Shown here one piece after another: positions 1-6,104 of a stretch of DNA of 10,667 nucleotides. The translations under genes were made by a program, and so were the position numbers. Position 1 is the stretch's first letter; each line of letters starts with the position of its first letter. Origin of the DNA: a candidate division TA06 bacterium DG_78 (GTDB lineage: Bacteria; Hydrothermota; Tepidihabitantia; SM23-42); contig LJNI01000075.1 of assembly GCA_001303225.1 (NCBI GenBank), positions 1 through 10,667 on the forward strand. Direction: 5' to 3'. The notes under the pieces are model-generated. The model was not told the origin of the DNA and searched no databases. It saw only the letters and a program-made list of their open reading frames with translations.

Positions 1-410
1 TTTCAAGGACACAAAAAGAATTGAATCTTGCTAAAAAACTCGGTGCGAAATGGGTAGGACACATTGATGATGATATGGGAACACTGCTCGATGCTGGTAT
101 TGTCTTTGCTCCGAGTGGTGAATTGCTCGTTGCATCGCTCAAAAAATTGGATAAAGGTGGTACGATTGTTTCAGCAGGAATCTACACGACACCCCTCCCT
201 GGTTTTGACTATTCCTTGATCTATCCTGAAAAGTGTTTGACATCGATTGCCCACACGACTCGAGAAAGTGTTCAATCTTTTTTAAAAATAGCGTCAGAAT
301 TTAAAATAAAAACAGAGATTAATATCTATCAATTAGAAGAGGCGAACCAGGCTCTTCTCAATATAAAACATTCAAAGGTATCTGGCTCCAGCGTACTCAT
401 GATACAATAA
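1..410 (+). CDS. Zinc-dependent alcohol dehydrogenase, C-terminal fragment (5' end outside the window)
   Basis: The open frame continues without a stop to the first complete codon at position 3, so this is a gene cut by the window edge. The TTG at 21 is not its start. The visible residues (about 135) match the second half of the Rossmann domain and the C-terminal lobe of medium-chain zinc alcohol dehydrogenases of the cinnamyl-alcohol-dehydrogenase-like group. Recognisable stretches are the strand ending in KKLGAKWVG, the D-A-x-I-x-F-A-P segment, KGGTIVSAGI, and the closing LEEANQALLNIKHSKVSG followed by a final beta strand. The family oxidises or reduces alcohols and aldehydes with NAD(P). 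The zinc ligands and the GxGxxG motif would lie upstream, so activity cannot be judged. The gene converges on the secreted-protein gene and ends directly at the shared terminator. Confidence 0.85.
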   Translation, partial: SRTQKELNLAKKLGAKWVGHIDDDMGTLLDAGIVFAPSGELLVASLKKLDKGGTIVSAGIYTTPLPGFDYSLIYPEKCLTSIAHTTRESVQSFLKIASEFKIKTEINIYQLEEANQALLNIKHSKVSGSSVLMIQ

Positions 411-439
411 AAAAACGGGGCAAGGAGCCCCGTTTTTTT
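411..439. terminator. Bidirectional rho-independent terminator
   Basis: An 11-bp perfect stem (AAAAACGGGGC / GCCCCGTTTTT) encloses a 5-nt loop (AAGGA). It is flanked by A residues on the left and seven T on the right, so it can end transcription in both directions. It sits right after the alcohol dehydrogenase stop codon and 15 nt beyond the stop of the convergent minus-strand gene. Confidence 0.93.
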
Positions 440-454
440 ATTGATACTTCTTCA

Positions 455-1570
455 TTAGTTTACTAACACGAGGTTTTTTACACTCGATTGACCTCTGCAG
501 GTCAGCCTGACAAAATAGACACCACTGGCGACATTTGCATGCCAGGTAACAGAATACGATCCAGCAGGCTTATGTTCGTCAAGCAAGGTTGCGATATTTC
601 TGCCGACCTTATCATAGATCGTGAGTTCAACATGGCCAGCAGTTGGTAATGTGTAGCTTATGCTCACTGGTGATTTAACTGCTGGCACAGGCGCGATATT
701 GAGTTGTACTGTACGTGCAGCATCTGGGGAAGATCCTTCTTCAATACCATAGACGCCAAACGCAGCGAGCATATAGGTAACCATACTATACCACTCACTG
801 TACGGATCAGTCGTCCTGCCGTCGAGTCCCCAGAATGCGCTCTTGTAGAGCGTGCCATCGTAGAAGATACCCGGGTCTGTTGTATAATCAGTATCCTGAA
901 ATACCACGTGTGCTTCGGCATCTGGAGTCAGGTCATCTGGGTAGAATGGGTTTGACACATAATCTGTAGTATCGTAAAATGCCCAGCCACTTATTTCTGC
1001 AGTGCCTGCCACATTTGTCGCAGGAAGACCAAAGACATAATCCTCAACCACGCTTGCTATATGGAAATAGGTTTGTAACCATGTCCAATCTATACCAGTA
1101 TAGATTCCATCCTGACTGATCAACCAGACATTACCGCCATCTAACATGTAATCTGATAGCTCGGTTTGGTCAACAAGAGTCAACGCAGGATCTTCACCTT
1201 CCGGTGCGCCCCACCAGTCATCATAGGTATTCCATATCACGAGGTCATAGGGTGACATGGTTGCATAATCAGGACCATTCTCAAATGTGGAAGCTGTTGG
1301 CCCAAACCATCCATAGTTTCCTACACCGAAGATGCCGGTGAGTATGCCATCCCACACAGGGTCTGGTGTCGTAGCAGGTCCAAACCCACCGTTCAGGTCC
1401 TCGACAAACAGCACTTCCATTTGTCTTCCTGGACGATATGGAGTTTCTTGATCAACAGGATTCTTTACCGTTGATTTCATCGGGACAGGATTATTTTTAG
1501 AGTTAGCCAGAGCTGTGGTGAGGAATACGACACAGAGCATGATAAGACCAAGCTTTACTGCATGTTTCAT
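455..1570 (-). CDS. Secreted protein with a type IX secretion/FlgD-like C-terminal sorting domain
   Basis: This is a 371-residue exported protein of unknown function. The start was placed at the ATG at 1570 rather than at 1603, because AGGAGG (complement of 1575-1580) lies 4 nt upstream and the protein then begins with a classic signal peptide: K at positions 2 and 6, a hydrophobic stretch, and a likely cleavage after A20-L21-A22. The middle (about 45-275) is rich in W, Y, D and G. It contains a V-L-F-V-E-D strand and a D-L-V-I-W-N segment, reminiscent of Rossmann-like or glutamine-amidotransferase-like domains in secreted proteins, but no catalytic residues can be assigned. Residues about 288-371 form a beta-rich sorting domain, with N-I-A-P-V-P at its start and A-S-G-V-Y-F-V-R-L before the C-terminal L-V-L-V-N. 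In this class the tag directs passage across the outer membrane by the type IX system. Confidence 0.85.
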   Translation of the reverse strand: MKHAVKLGLIMLCVVFLTTALANSKNNPVPMKSTVKNPVDQETPYRPGRQMEVLFVEDLNGGFGPATTPDPVWDGILTGIFGVGNYGWFGPTASTFENGPDYATMSPYDLVIWNTYDDWWGAPEGEDPALTLVDQTELSDYMLDGGNVWLISQDGIYTGIDWTWLQTYFHIASVVEDYVFGLPATNVAGTAEISGWAFYDTTDYVSNPFYPDDLTPDAEAHVVFQDTDYTTDPGIFYDGTLYKSAFWGLDGRTTDPYSEWYSMVTYMLAAFGVYGIEEGSSPDAARTVQLNIAPVPAVKSPVSISYTLPTAGHVELTIYDKVGRNIATLLDEHKPAGSYSVTWHANVASGVYFVRLTCRGQSSVKNLVLVN

Positions 1571-1623
1571 ATAACCTCCTTTTTGCCCCTTGTTATTGTC
1601 CACCCTCCTTGAGGGCTACTGTA

Positions 1624-1651
1624 ATTTTACCTATAATATCGTATATGTCAA
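1624..1651 (-). promoter_or_regulatory. Candidate sigma-70 promoter of the secreted-protein gene
   Basis: On the minus strand a perfect TTGACA (complement of 1646-1651) is followed after 16 bp by TAAAAT (complement of 1624-1629, five of six consensus bases). Transcription would start near 1617, about 45 nt before the ATG at 1570. The -35 box overlaps the stop codon of the small gene 1648-1860. A short inverted repeat CCCTC-CTT-GAGGG lies in the predicted leader. Confidence 0.6.
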
Positions 1652-1860
1652 GGATTAAGTGTATGAGGAATTGTGATCTCTATGGTCCGATTATCACCAA
1701 TGTGACAGCGGAAGACAACCTCTCTCTTCTTGGTAACACGATGCTCTCGAATGCTCTTTTCATAACTGAATACTTCTTCCCATACGCCATCGACCTTTAC
1801 ACGTTTTGGATATGTATATAATTCTCTTCCTGAATACCACTCGACTTCAATGTTTTTCAT
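1648..1860 (-). CDS. Small hypothetical protein (70 aa)
   Basis: No function can be named. The protein is short, soluble and without Cys pairs or membrane segments. It alternates charged and hydrophobic residues in a way that suggests a small beta-sheet: V-E-W-Y-S-G-R-E-L-Y, then Y-P-K-R-V-K-V-D-G, V-V-F-R-C-H-I, and R-T-I-E-I-T-I. The general layout (a GYxxxxxP start, then a V/E-rich strand, ending in a strand after a D-G or D-N turn) resembles short uncharacterised single-domain proteins found in many bacteria. The ATG at 1860 has no clear Shine-Dalgarno sequence. It overlaps the stop of an upstream short ORF in an ATGA arrangement, which would allow translational coupling. A single-base deletion upstream that split one longer gene is the alternative. 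Confidence 0.6.
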   Translation of the reverse strand: MKNIEVEWYSGRELYTYPKRVKVDGVWEEVFSYEKSIREHRVTKKREVVFRCHIGDNRTIEITIPHTLNP

Positions 1861-1952
1861 GACATAGTTTTTGTGCCGAAAAAATTTCCGAGATACATTT
1901 TACGAGCATCCTTACCAATGAAACCTCTGGTGAAAATATAATATACTTTCAT
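1857..1952 (-). CDS. Short ORF (31 aa) overlapping the start of the small hypothetical gene
   Basis: An ATG at 1952 opens a 31-codon frame that begins MKVYYIFTRGF, contains K-M-Y-L-G, and ends at a TGA overlapping the ATG of the next gene (ATGA). No strong ribosome binding site precedes it. Adding one T to the T6 run at 1879-1884 (A6 on the plus strand) would join it in frame with the 70-residue downstream protein through R-H-K-N-Y-V. It may therefore be a small coupled peptide, the 5' part of a frameshifted gene, or chance. I cannot decide between these from one sequence. Confidence 0.35.
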   Translation of the reverse strand: MKVYYIFTRGFIGKDARKMYLGNFFGTKTMS

Positions 1953-1970
1953 CTCAGATGGTTTCGAGGT

Positions 1971-2030
1971 ATTTGAAATTGGACGTTTGGATTTTGTTTG
2001 GCATTTGATATTTGGAATTTGTTATTTATC
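1971..2030. repeat. T/G-rich low-complexity intergenic stretch
   Basis: The tract is a run of loosely repeated units of the type TTTGG-A/C-TTTG, including ATTTGATATTTGGAATTTG, between the permease stop and the short ORF. Such degenerate TTTGGAATTTG-like strings are known to me as intergenic filler in several candidate-phylum genomes. That comparison is from memory and not checked. No gene or hairpin is seen in it. Confidence 0.45.
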
Positions 2031-2034
2031 ATAT

Positions 2035-2871
2035 TTACTCCTTAAGTCCTGCCCGTGCATACGATTCCATTATTTGTTTTTGTACAAAGAAATAGAGGAT
2101 AATTAATGGCATGGTGGTAAATGTTGATGCAGCGCAGAGCAGAGGATAGTTGGTAGATTCAGCCTGTGCAAAATAGGCAAGCCCAGTCTGGATTGTCCGC
2201 ATCGAATCGGAGTGGGTAACAATCAATGGCCATAAAAATGAATTCCAATTAGTAACAATCTGGAATATGCCGACGGTTACTAACACTGCTTTTGAAAGAG
2301 GAAGGACTATGTTTTTAAGAATCTGGAGGTGATTTAAACCGTCGATTTTCGCAGCATCAAATAACTCTTGAGGGATCGTTTTGAAATGCTGTCGCAACAG
2401 AAAAATTGAAAAGATGTTAGTGCTCCAGGGAATTATGAGAGCAAGAAACGTATCGATCCAGCCGAGACGACTCAGAATGACATACGAAGGTACCAAATAG
2501 ACCGGGATTGGAATCATCATCATTGCCAAAAAGAGGGTAAAAAGCAACTCACGGCCATAGAATTTTAAACGAGCAAATGCATAGGCAGCCAGAGATGATG
2601 TCACAAAGACTAACAACGTTGTACTGATAGTCATAATGATCGTGTTCAGAAAGTATCGGGAGAAATCGACTTGCTTAAATGCCTCCACATAGTTCATAAA
2701 CTCAAATACCTCGGGTACAATATTTGGAGGGAATTTTAGTGCTTCCATTTGGGTTTTGAGTGAAGTGGAAACCATCCAGAAAAATGGCAGCAGCATCCAA
2801 ATCGCCCCGAGAATAAGTGCGATATGTATCAGTATTTTTGCATGTCTACCCCGTTGGAATGATGAAGTCAT
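2035..2871 (-). CDS. Carbohydrate ABC transporter permease, MalG type
   Basis: This is an inner-membrane subunit of a sugar-type ABC importer with six predicted membrane segments, the first being the I-A-L-I-L-G-A-I-W-M-L-L-P-F region near the N-terminus. The cytoplasmic EAA loop that docks the ATPase is clear: E-L-F-D-A-A-K-I-D-G, followed by N-I-V-L-P-L-S-K-A about 12 residues later. The length (278 aa) is normal for MalG-like subunits. A GTG at 2883 is in frame, but the AAAGGAG sequence overlaps it, so the ATG at 2871, about 11 nt after that site, is the better start. The partner permease lies 79 nt upstream. The substrate cannot be read from the permease, and no binding protein or ATPase gene is visible. 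Confidence 0.92.
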   Translation of the reverse strand: MTSSFQRGRHAKILIHIALILGAIWMLLPFFWMVSTSLKTQMEALKFPPNIVPEVFEFMNYVEAFKQVDFSRYFLNTIIMTISTTLLVFVTSSLAAYAFARLKFYGRELLFTLFLAMMMIPIPVYLVPSYVILSRLGWIDTFLALIIPWSTNIFSIFLLRQHFKTIPQELFDAAKIDGLNHLQILKNIVLPLSKAVLVTVGIFQIVTNWNSFLWPLIVTHSDSMRTIQTGLAYFAQAESTNYPLLCAASTFTTMPLIILYFFVQKQIMESYARAGLKE

Positions 2872-2950
2872 TTTTTCAGACACTCCTTTTCATTTGTATC
2901 TTCGGATATTAAAAATTCTAGAGAGGGTATATGTATATTTTCTACGGGGT

Positions 2951-3892
2951 CTATTCATAGTGTACTTTCTGTTCGATAAACCTTTTTTGCACGTGGGTTA
3001 AGAGAAAGATGATAATGAAAATAACAAACGCGATTGCATTAGCATAGCCAAGATTCCATAATTTAAATGATTGCTCATAGAGATAGTAGACAACGAGACT
3101 CGTGGTGCCGAGTGGACCACCTGGTGGTTGTGTCATGACGTACACAGGGGTAAAGGTATTGAATGCAATGATTGACTGGGTTATGAGTAAATAGAATATG
3201 GTTGGTGAAATTATAGGAATGGTAATATGTCGGAACATACTCCATCCCTTAGCTCCATCGATCTTTGCCGCCTCATAATATTGGGCTGGTACATTTTGTA
3301 AACCAGCAAGGGCGATGATGATACAGTAGCCAAGGTTATGCCATATTGCCATGATAATTAATGAGACAAGCGCGATTGATGGTCCAGCAAAGAATCCCGA
3401 TACGTTTATTCCAAGTGGTGCAAATATAGACTCGAAGATACCACGGGAATCGTTCAACCATCGTAGTCCTTCAAGACCTACGGCATGAAACAGTGCATTG
3501 AATATACCACGGTCTGGATTAAATATCCATTTCCATACAACAGATATCGCTACAATTGATGTGACAACAGGTAAATAGTAAAGTGTACGATAAATGCCAC
3601 GTCCCATGATTTTCTGATTCAAGAAATGGGCGAGAAATATTGAGATGATTATTGTTAACGGAACAACAAATAATACATACCAGAATGTGTTACTTAATGA
3701 CTGATAAAAGTTCGGATCGATGAATAGTCTCGTGAAATTTTTTAGCCCAATAAATTCTAATGGTCCAGCGATGCCCCAATTAAAGAAGCTCATTCTGACT
3801 GCCTGCAGTATAGGGTAGAGACGGAAAATGATAATAACGATGAGCGCTGGAAGAATAAAGAAGTAACCAGTAAGGTCTACCTTTTTACTCAT
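2951..3892 (-). CDS. Sugar ABC transporter permease, MalF/UgpA type
   Basis: This is the first of two permeases of a carbohydrate importer. The N-terminus starts directly with a membrane segment (G-Y-F-F-I-L-P-A-L-I), as in UgpA-like members, without the long extra domain of enterobacterial MalF. Further hydrophobic segments and the EAA loop (Y-Y-E-A-A-K-I-D-G-A, then H-I-T-I-P-I-I-S-P) at about residues 205-230 identify the family. The length of about 313 aa is typical. Start choice is uncertain: the ATG at 3892 is used here, but a TTG two codons upstream (3898) has GGGA at a better spacing. The gene sits between the oxidoreductase and the MalG-like permease, all on the same strand. Confidence 0.92.
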   Translation of the reverse strand: MSKKVDLTGYFFILPALIVIIIFRLYPILQAVRMSFFNWGIAGPLEFIGLKNFTRLFIDPNFYQSLSNTFWYVLFVVPLTIIISIFLAHFLNQKIMGRGIYRTLYYLPVVTSIVAISVVWKWIFNPDRGIFNALFHAVGLEGLRWLNDSRGIFESIFAPLGINVSGFFAGPSIALVSLIIMAIWHNLGYCIIIALAGLQNVPAQYYEAAKIDGAKGWSMFRHITIPIISPTIFYLLITQSIIAFNTFTPVYVMTQPPGGPLGTTSLVVYYLYEQSFKLWNLGYANAIAFVIFIIIFLLTHVQKRFIEQKVHYE

Positions 3893-3999
3893 GATCAATC
3901 ATATCCCATGAAAATTATCTGTCAAGATGAACTACACTACTGTTTATAACATCAACGTTAATTATTTTGGATTTAAAATGTATCGGTGTCCCTGGAAAT

Positions 4000-5103
4000 T
4001 TATTTTTTATTAATAATAATATTACGTTTTCGGAGTTCGGATTTTATGAATTGACAGATGTTCTTTTCCATTCCTAAATATTCAGGCGGTATAACACCAA
4101 AATGGGGGTAATTTTTTATACACTGTGTTATGACCGACCCAGTGTATGCAGTCATCCGTGCCATTGACGTGATATTATTTTTCCCATCGTAGTAATCCAC
4201 GCAACTGAGTCTCTTTTTTGTGCCGTTTTTCTCTAATTCGATAATCAAAATTGTGACGTCTTTTTTATCGCCCTTGCTTAATAGGTTCCTTAAAAATTCA
4301 AGATTTACATCCCGCAGTTTAACTAATCTTCTATTACACGGCACGAGTAGATCTGAAAAAAATCCACACTCGAGGATGGTCTGGAAGAGGTGGGCATGTC
4401 CTGGATATCGAATTGTTTTTTCTTCCATATTTTTTACATTTTTCATTGTCCTTAAAAGGGTACGTAGTCCATCAGTATGGAAACATTCGAGTCTGCCAAT
4501 TTTCGGAACCGCGAATTCCTCAATACCACTCAAAGGTTTTATCTGGGTGATTTTATAATTGCGAACTATTCTTGCCGGTCTCGTGTATGCTTCAATCAAA
4601 TCATCCAGAGACCAGGTCATATTATAATTGAATGGTGGCTGCGGTGATTGCGGTATTCCGCCGACCAAGACTCTTACTGTATCGAATCCTTCTAATTGTT
4701 GATATGCCTCACCAATCAGAATATTACTCAGACCTGGTGCAAAGCCAGCATCCGGAACAATCTTTATTCTTGCTTGCTGTGCTTTTTCGTGGAATGTAAA
4801 TGGGTCTTCTGGTGAATAGGATAAATCAATGAGATCAACGCCAGCTTTTAAACAACAATCCATTGTGTAAAAACCTAATGCTGCTGGTAGGGCTCCAACA
4901 ACAATATCAAACTTCTGTATTAATCTAATGAACTTAACTTTGCTTTTAACATCGAATTGTTGTGCCCTTACATTTACGATTTTTTTCAGCTGCCTGAGAT
5001 ACGTAATGTTGTTATCCAAGACAGTGACTTTGTGTTCGGCACACACGAGATCTTGAGCAATAACACTGCCCTGCATACCAGCACCAACAACACAAATATT
5101 CAT
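4000..5103 (-). CDS. Saccharopine dehydrogenase / lysine 6-dehydrogenase-like oxidoreductase
   Basis: This is a 367-residue NAD(P)-dependent oxidoreductase. The N-terminal Rossmann fold carries G-A-G-M-Q-G at residues 7-12 and an acidic residue ending strand 2 (V-T-V-L-D-N). It continues with the D-I-V-V-G-A-L-P segment and the family-typical P-D-A-G-F-A-P-G-L-S-N motif, which is characteristic of lysine 6-dehydrogenase and related saccharopine-dehydrogenase-family proteins. The C-terminal half contains Y-P-G-H-A-H in the position where this family has its conserved YPGH-type segment. Members act on lysine or saccharopine, or are uncharacterised, so the exact substrate is inferred only at family level. 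No other lysine-pathway gene is present. The start lacks a Shine-Dalgarno sequence, and a possible -10 box ends only 6 nt before the ATG, so the message may be leaderless. Confidence 0.85.
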   Translation of the reverse strand: MNICVVGAGMQGSVIAQDLVCAEHKVTVLDNNITYLRQLKKIVNVRAQQFDVKSKVKFIRLIQKFDIVVGALPAALGFYTMDCCLKAGVDLIDLSYSPEDPFTFHEKAQQARIKIVPDAGFAPGLSNILIGEAYQQLEGFDTVRVLVGGIPQSPQPPFNYNMTWSLDDLIEAYTRPARIVRNYKITQIKPLSGIEEFAVPKIGRLECFHTDGLRTLLRTMKNVKNMEEKTIRYPGHAHLFQTILECGFFSDLLVPCNRRLVKLRDVNLEFLRNLLSKGDKKDVTILIIELEKNGTKKRLSCVDYYDGKNNITSMARMTAYTGSVITQCIKNYPHFGVIPPEYLGMEKNICQFIKSELRKRNIIINKK

Positions 5104-5109
5104 AATACG

Positions 5110-5137
5110 AGTATATCCATATTTCAGAGAAAATCAA
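5110..5137 (-). promoter_or_regulatory. Candidate promoter giving a leaderless message for the oxidoreductase
   Basis: The minus strand shows TTGATT (complement of 5132-5137), 16 bp, then TATACT (complement of 5110-5115). The -10 box ends six bases before the ATG at 5103, so transcription would begin at or next to the start codon. This fits the absence of a ribosome binding site but remains a sequence match only. Confidence 0.4.
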
Positions 5138-5279
5138 CACATTTCTATGGTTGCACTGTATGTATGTGTGTATGGATTTTTTATTCTGCTTCGTTCGATA
5201 CGTCACTATGTGATAACTGAATTCTTGGCAAAATGTGATGAGTTGTTACTGCTGATGAATTCGTTAAGAGATCAATATG

Positions 5280-5305
5280 TCGAGCATTTTATATTTCTTG
5301 CTCGA
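5280..5305. repeat. Inverted repeat TCGAGCA...TGCTCGA
   Basis: Seven-base arms TCGAGCA (5280-5286) and TGCTCGA (5299-5305) are separated by 12 AT-rich bases. The repeat lies immediately left of the stronger terminator-like hairpin and may form part of the same transcription barrier. Confidence 0.4.
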
Positions 5306-5311
5306 AGGTAC

Positions 5312-5352
5312 ATGGGTAGGCCTTATGTGTATATGAAAGCCTACCCATTTTT
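5312..5352 (+). terminator. Terminator-like hairpin
   Basis: Perfect 10-bp arms ATGGGTAGGC (5312-5321) and GCCTACCCAT (5339-5348) enclose a 17-nt loop. The right arm runs into five T, which gives plus-strand terminator polarity. There is no plus-strand gene for it to serve. In the minus direction it would separate the peptide genes from the oxidoreductase gene, but it lacks a U tract on that side. Confidence 0.5.
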
Positions 5353-5418
5353 GTAGTAATTGCAGTATTCTATTTCGTTATCAACCGTTGTTTGTTATTC
5401 CTGAAACGTAGTAACTGG

Positions 5419-5508
5419 CTAGGGATTGTTCCCGTGGCATAGCATATCATCCACCTGGGTTATTATCTCATTTACTGGATCAGTTAGTAGATCTGTTAAA
5501 TAATTCAT
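5419..5508 (-). CDS. Short peptide gene 1 (29 aa), putative RiPP precursor with a C-terminal HGNNP
   Basis: A 29-residue peptide starts M-N-Y-L-T-D-L-L-T-D-P-V-N and ends M-L-C-H-G-N-N-P. The start is set by AAAGGTGG 5 nt before the ATG at 5508. The ATG and about 40 nt upstream are nearly identical to those of the neighbouring peptide gene, so the two arose by tandem duplication. Shared protein features are M-N at the start, L-x-x-D-P-x-N in the leader-like part, and the HGNNP motif. This copy has one HGN unit, one Cys, and an 11-residue insertion before the motif relative to its paralogue. Its place directly downstream of two radical SAM/SPASM genes and a sigma-54 promoter suggests a modified-peptide precursor. 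That role is inferred, as I know of no family for it. Confidence 0.6.
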   Translation of the reverse strand: MNYLTDLLTDPVNEIITQVDDMLCHGNNP

Positions 5509-5550
5509 GTTAACCACCTTTCTTTGATAACCTGTTTTTTGCTTTCGTAT
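5506..5550 (-). repeat. Duplicated leader/RBS unit, copy 1
   Basis: The start region of peptide gene 1 matches the start region of peptide gene 2 (5669-5712) over about 45 bp, differing by a few substitutions and one T indel. The shared minus-strand pattern is AAAAAACAGGTTATCAAAG, followed by an A-rich AAGGTGG ribosome binding site and TTAAC or TTAAT before the ATG. Confidence 0.8.
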
Positions 5551-5554
5551 GCCA

Positions 5555-5671
5555 TTATCCTCCCTGAGTAAAAACATTCGGAGGATCGTTTCCATGGGCA
5601 TCAGGAGGATTGTTTCCATGGCGTGTTAGATCGTTCGCTGGATCGCTTATGAGGTATAATAAAAGATTCAT
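5555..5671 (-). CDS. Short peptide gene 2 (38 aa), putative RiPP precursor with two HGN(N/D)PP repeats
   Basis: A 38-residue peptide begins M-N-L-L-L-Y-L-I-S-D-P-A-N-D-L and continues with R-H-G-N-N-P-P-D and A-H-G-N-D-P-P-N in tandem before N-V-F-T-Q-G-G. The start at 5671 is supported by AAGGTGG 5 nt upstream. The tandem motif is also visible in the DNA as two near-identical copies of about 20 bp at about 5578-5621. The peptide aligns with peptide 1 at its N-terminus and at HGNNP, while the C-terminal part differs in repeat number, as expected of a conserved leader and a variable core. It is the first real gene after the left sigma-54 promoter. Function and modification are unknown. Confidence 0.6.
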   Translation of the reverse strand: MNLLLYLISDPANDLTRHGNNPPDAHGNDPPNVFTQGG

Positions 5672-5712
5672 ATTAACCACCTTCTTTGATAACCTGTTTT
5701 TTGGTATCGTGT
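5669..5712 (-). repeat. Duplicated leader/RBS unit, copy 2
   Basis: This is the paralogous copy of the leader/RBS unit found at 5506-5550. The conserved stretch runs from the ATG up through the T6 tract on the plus strand (CCTGTTTTTTG) and a few bases beyond. It shows that the peptide gene was duplicated together with its translation-initiation region. Confidence 0.8.
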
Positions 5713-5774
5713 TTCTTCCCAGCCCCCGACTATGAATTTTCAACTTTTTTCAAGGACCCTCTTTCTTTCTCCGC

Positions 5775-5860
5775 ATTCTTTAAAATGCCGAGGGGTCAGG
5801 ACCGGAACCGAATATGTTCACAAAATGACTAAATATAAACGTTAATTCTATACACCCCCA
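5775..5860. repeat. Possible REP/RAYT-type extragenic repeat in the peptide leader
   Basis: The minus strand reads CGGTTCCGGTCCTGACCCC, containing the small inverted repeats CGG-TT-CCG and GGTC-CT-GACC, preceded by an AT-rich TTTAGTCATTTTGTGAAC stretch. Short GC-rich palindromic strings of this wording are familiar to me as dispersed intergenic repeats. No second copy is present here, so the call rests on recognition only. It accounts for part of the unusually long leader (about 300 nt) before peptide gene 2, compared with about 100 nt for the Cys-rich peptide. Confidence 0.35.
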
Positions 5861-5889
5861 GTATTGACTGAACCTGTTTTCAATAACAT
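5848..5889 (-). CDS. Possible 13-codon leader ORF
   Basis: A 13-residue frame (M-L-L-K-T-G-S-V-N-T-G-G-V) starts 7 nt after AGAAGGA, about 90 nt downstream of the left sigma-54 promoter's predicted start site. It could be a leader peptide, a remnant of a third precursor cut off by the adjacent repeat-like sequence, or chance. Only the well-placed ribosome binding site supports it. Confidence 0.25.
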   Translation of the reverse strand: MLLKTGSVNTGGV

Positions 5890-5917
5890 AATAATATCCT
5901 TCTTTCCCAAATGTTTT

Positions 5918-5934
5918 TAGCTAAAAAATAGCTA
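5918..5934. promoter_or_regulatory. Palindrome TAGCTA-N5-TAGCTA
   Basis: This 17-bp inverted repeat has 6-bp arms and a 5-bp spacer, the same 6-5-6 layout as the TAGGTA-N5-TACCTA sites upstream, but with C/G changes in the arms. It lies about 45 bp downstream of the predicted transcription start of the HGN peptide operon. It might be a second operator or a small RNA hairpin. The right-hand regulatory copy has no equivalent. Confidence 0.35.
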
Positions 5935-5988
5935 TCAAAGAAGTGTTAAAATCAGATTATAATTTTCTACTTCTCTCTATATGACATC

Positions 5989-6003
5989 GCAATATTTGTG
6001 CCA
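5989..6003 (-). promoter_or_regulatory. Sigma-54 (-24/-12) promoter of the HGN peptide genes
   Basis: The minus strand reads TGGCAC-AAATA-TTGC, a full match to the sigma-54 consensus TGGCAC-N5-TTGC with correct GG to GC spacing. Transcription would start near 5977. The aligned position in the right repeat carries an equivalent element, and a sigma-54 activator gene lies in the same locus. Confidence 0.85.
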
Positions 6004-6053
6004 GAAGGGGCTATTTTTGTTTGAAAAGTCTTGAAATTTAATGGATTTTCATG

Positions 6054-6084
6054 AGTATAATTCCAGATTTTGAAGGTGTGTCAA
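6054..6084 (-). promoter_or_regulatory. Alternative sigma-70-like pair conserved in the repeat (left copy)
   Basis: TTGACA (complement of 6079-6084) and TATACT (complement of 6054-6059) are separated by 19 bp, slightly longer than ideal. The same pair occurs in the right repeat. It may be a secondary promoter, or it may be conserved only because the whole segment is duplicated. Confidence 0.3.
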
Positions 6085-6087
6085 AAC

Positions 6088-6104
6088 TAGGTAATAAATA
6101 CCTA
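6088..6104. promoter_or_regulatory. Palindromic activator site TAGGTA-N5-TACCTA (left copy)
   Basis: The perfect 6-bp inverted repeat with spacer ATAAA is centred about 95 bp upstream of the -24 GG, near position -119. This is a usual distance for the enhancer site of a sigma-54 activator. Arms and spacing are identical in the right copy. Confidence 0.65.

Larger units (their letters stand above)
5104..5418. other. Gene-free spacer with two inverted repeats
   Basis: No convincing gene is seen between the oxidoreductase start and the short peptide genes. The stretch holds the candidate promoter above and two consecutive inverted repeats (5280-5305 and 5312-5348). A plus-strand open frame at 5147-5356 overlaps the second hairpin, has no ribosome binding site and does not resemble a protein. 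Confidence 0.5.

Noticed and set aside
684..702. TGGCAC string resembling a sigma-54 promoter on the plus strand
   Set aside because: It lies inside the secreted-protein gene and the distance to a GC element does not fit the -24/-12 spacing.
5147..5356. Plus-strand open frame of 69 codons in the gene-free spacer
   Set aside because: It has no ribosome binding site, its 3' end overlaps the terminator-like hairpin, and its composition does not look protein-like.
5419..5619. Longer 66-codon frame extending peptide 1 upstream
   Set aside because: The upstream part reads through the HGN repeat of peptide 2 in another frame. The duplicated RBS places the real start at 5508.
5560..5630. CRISPR-like short repeats
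   Set aside because: Only two adjacent units of about 20 bp occur, and they are explained by the HGN(N/D)PP repeat in the peptide gene.
5555..5743. Longer 62-codon frame extending peptide 2 upstream
   Set aside because: The extension covers the duplicated leader and RBS, which mark the start at 5671.
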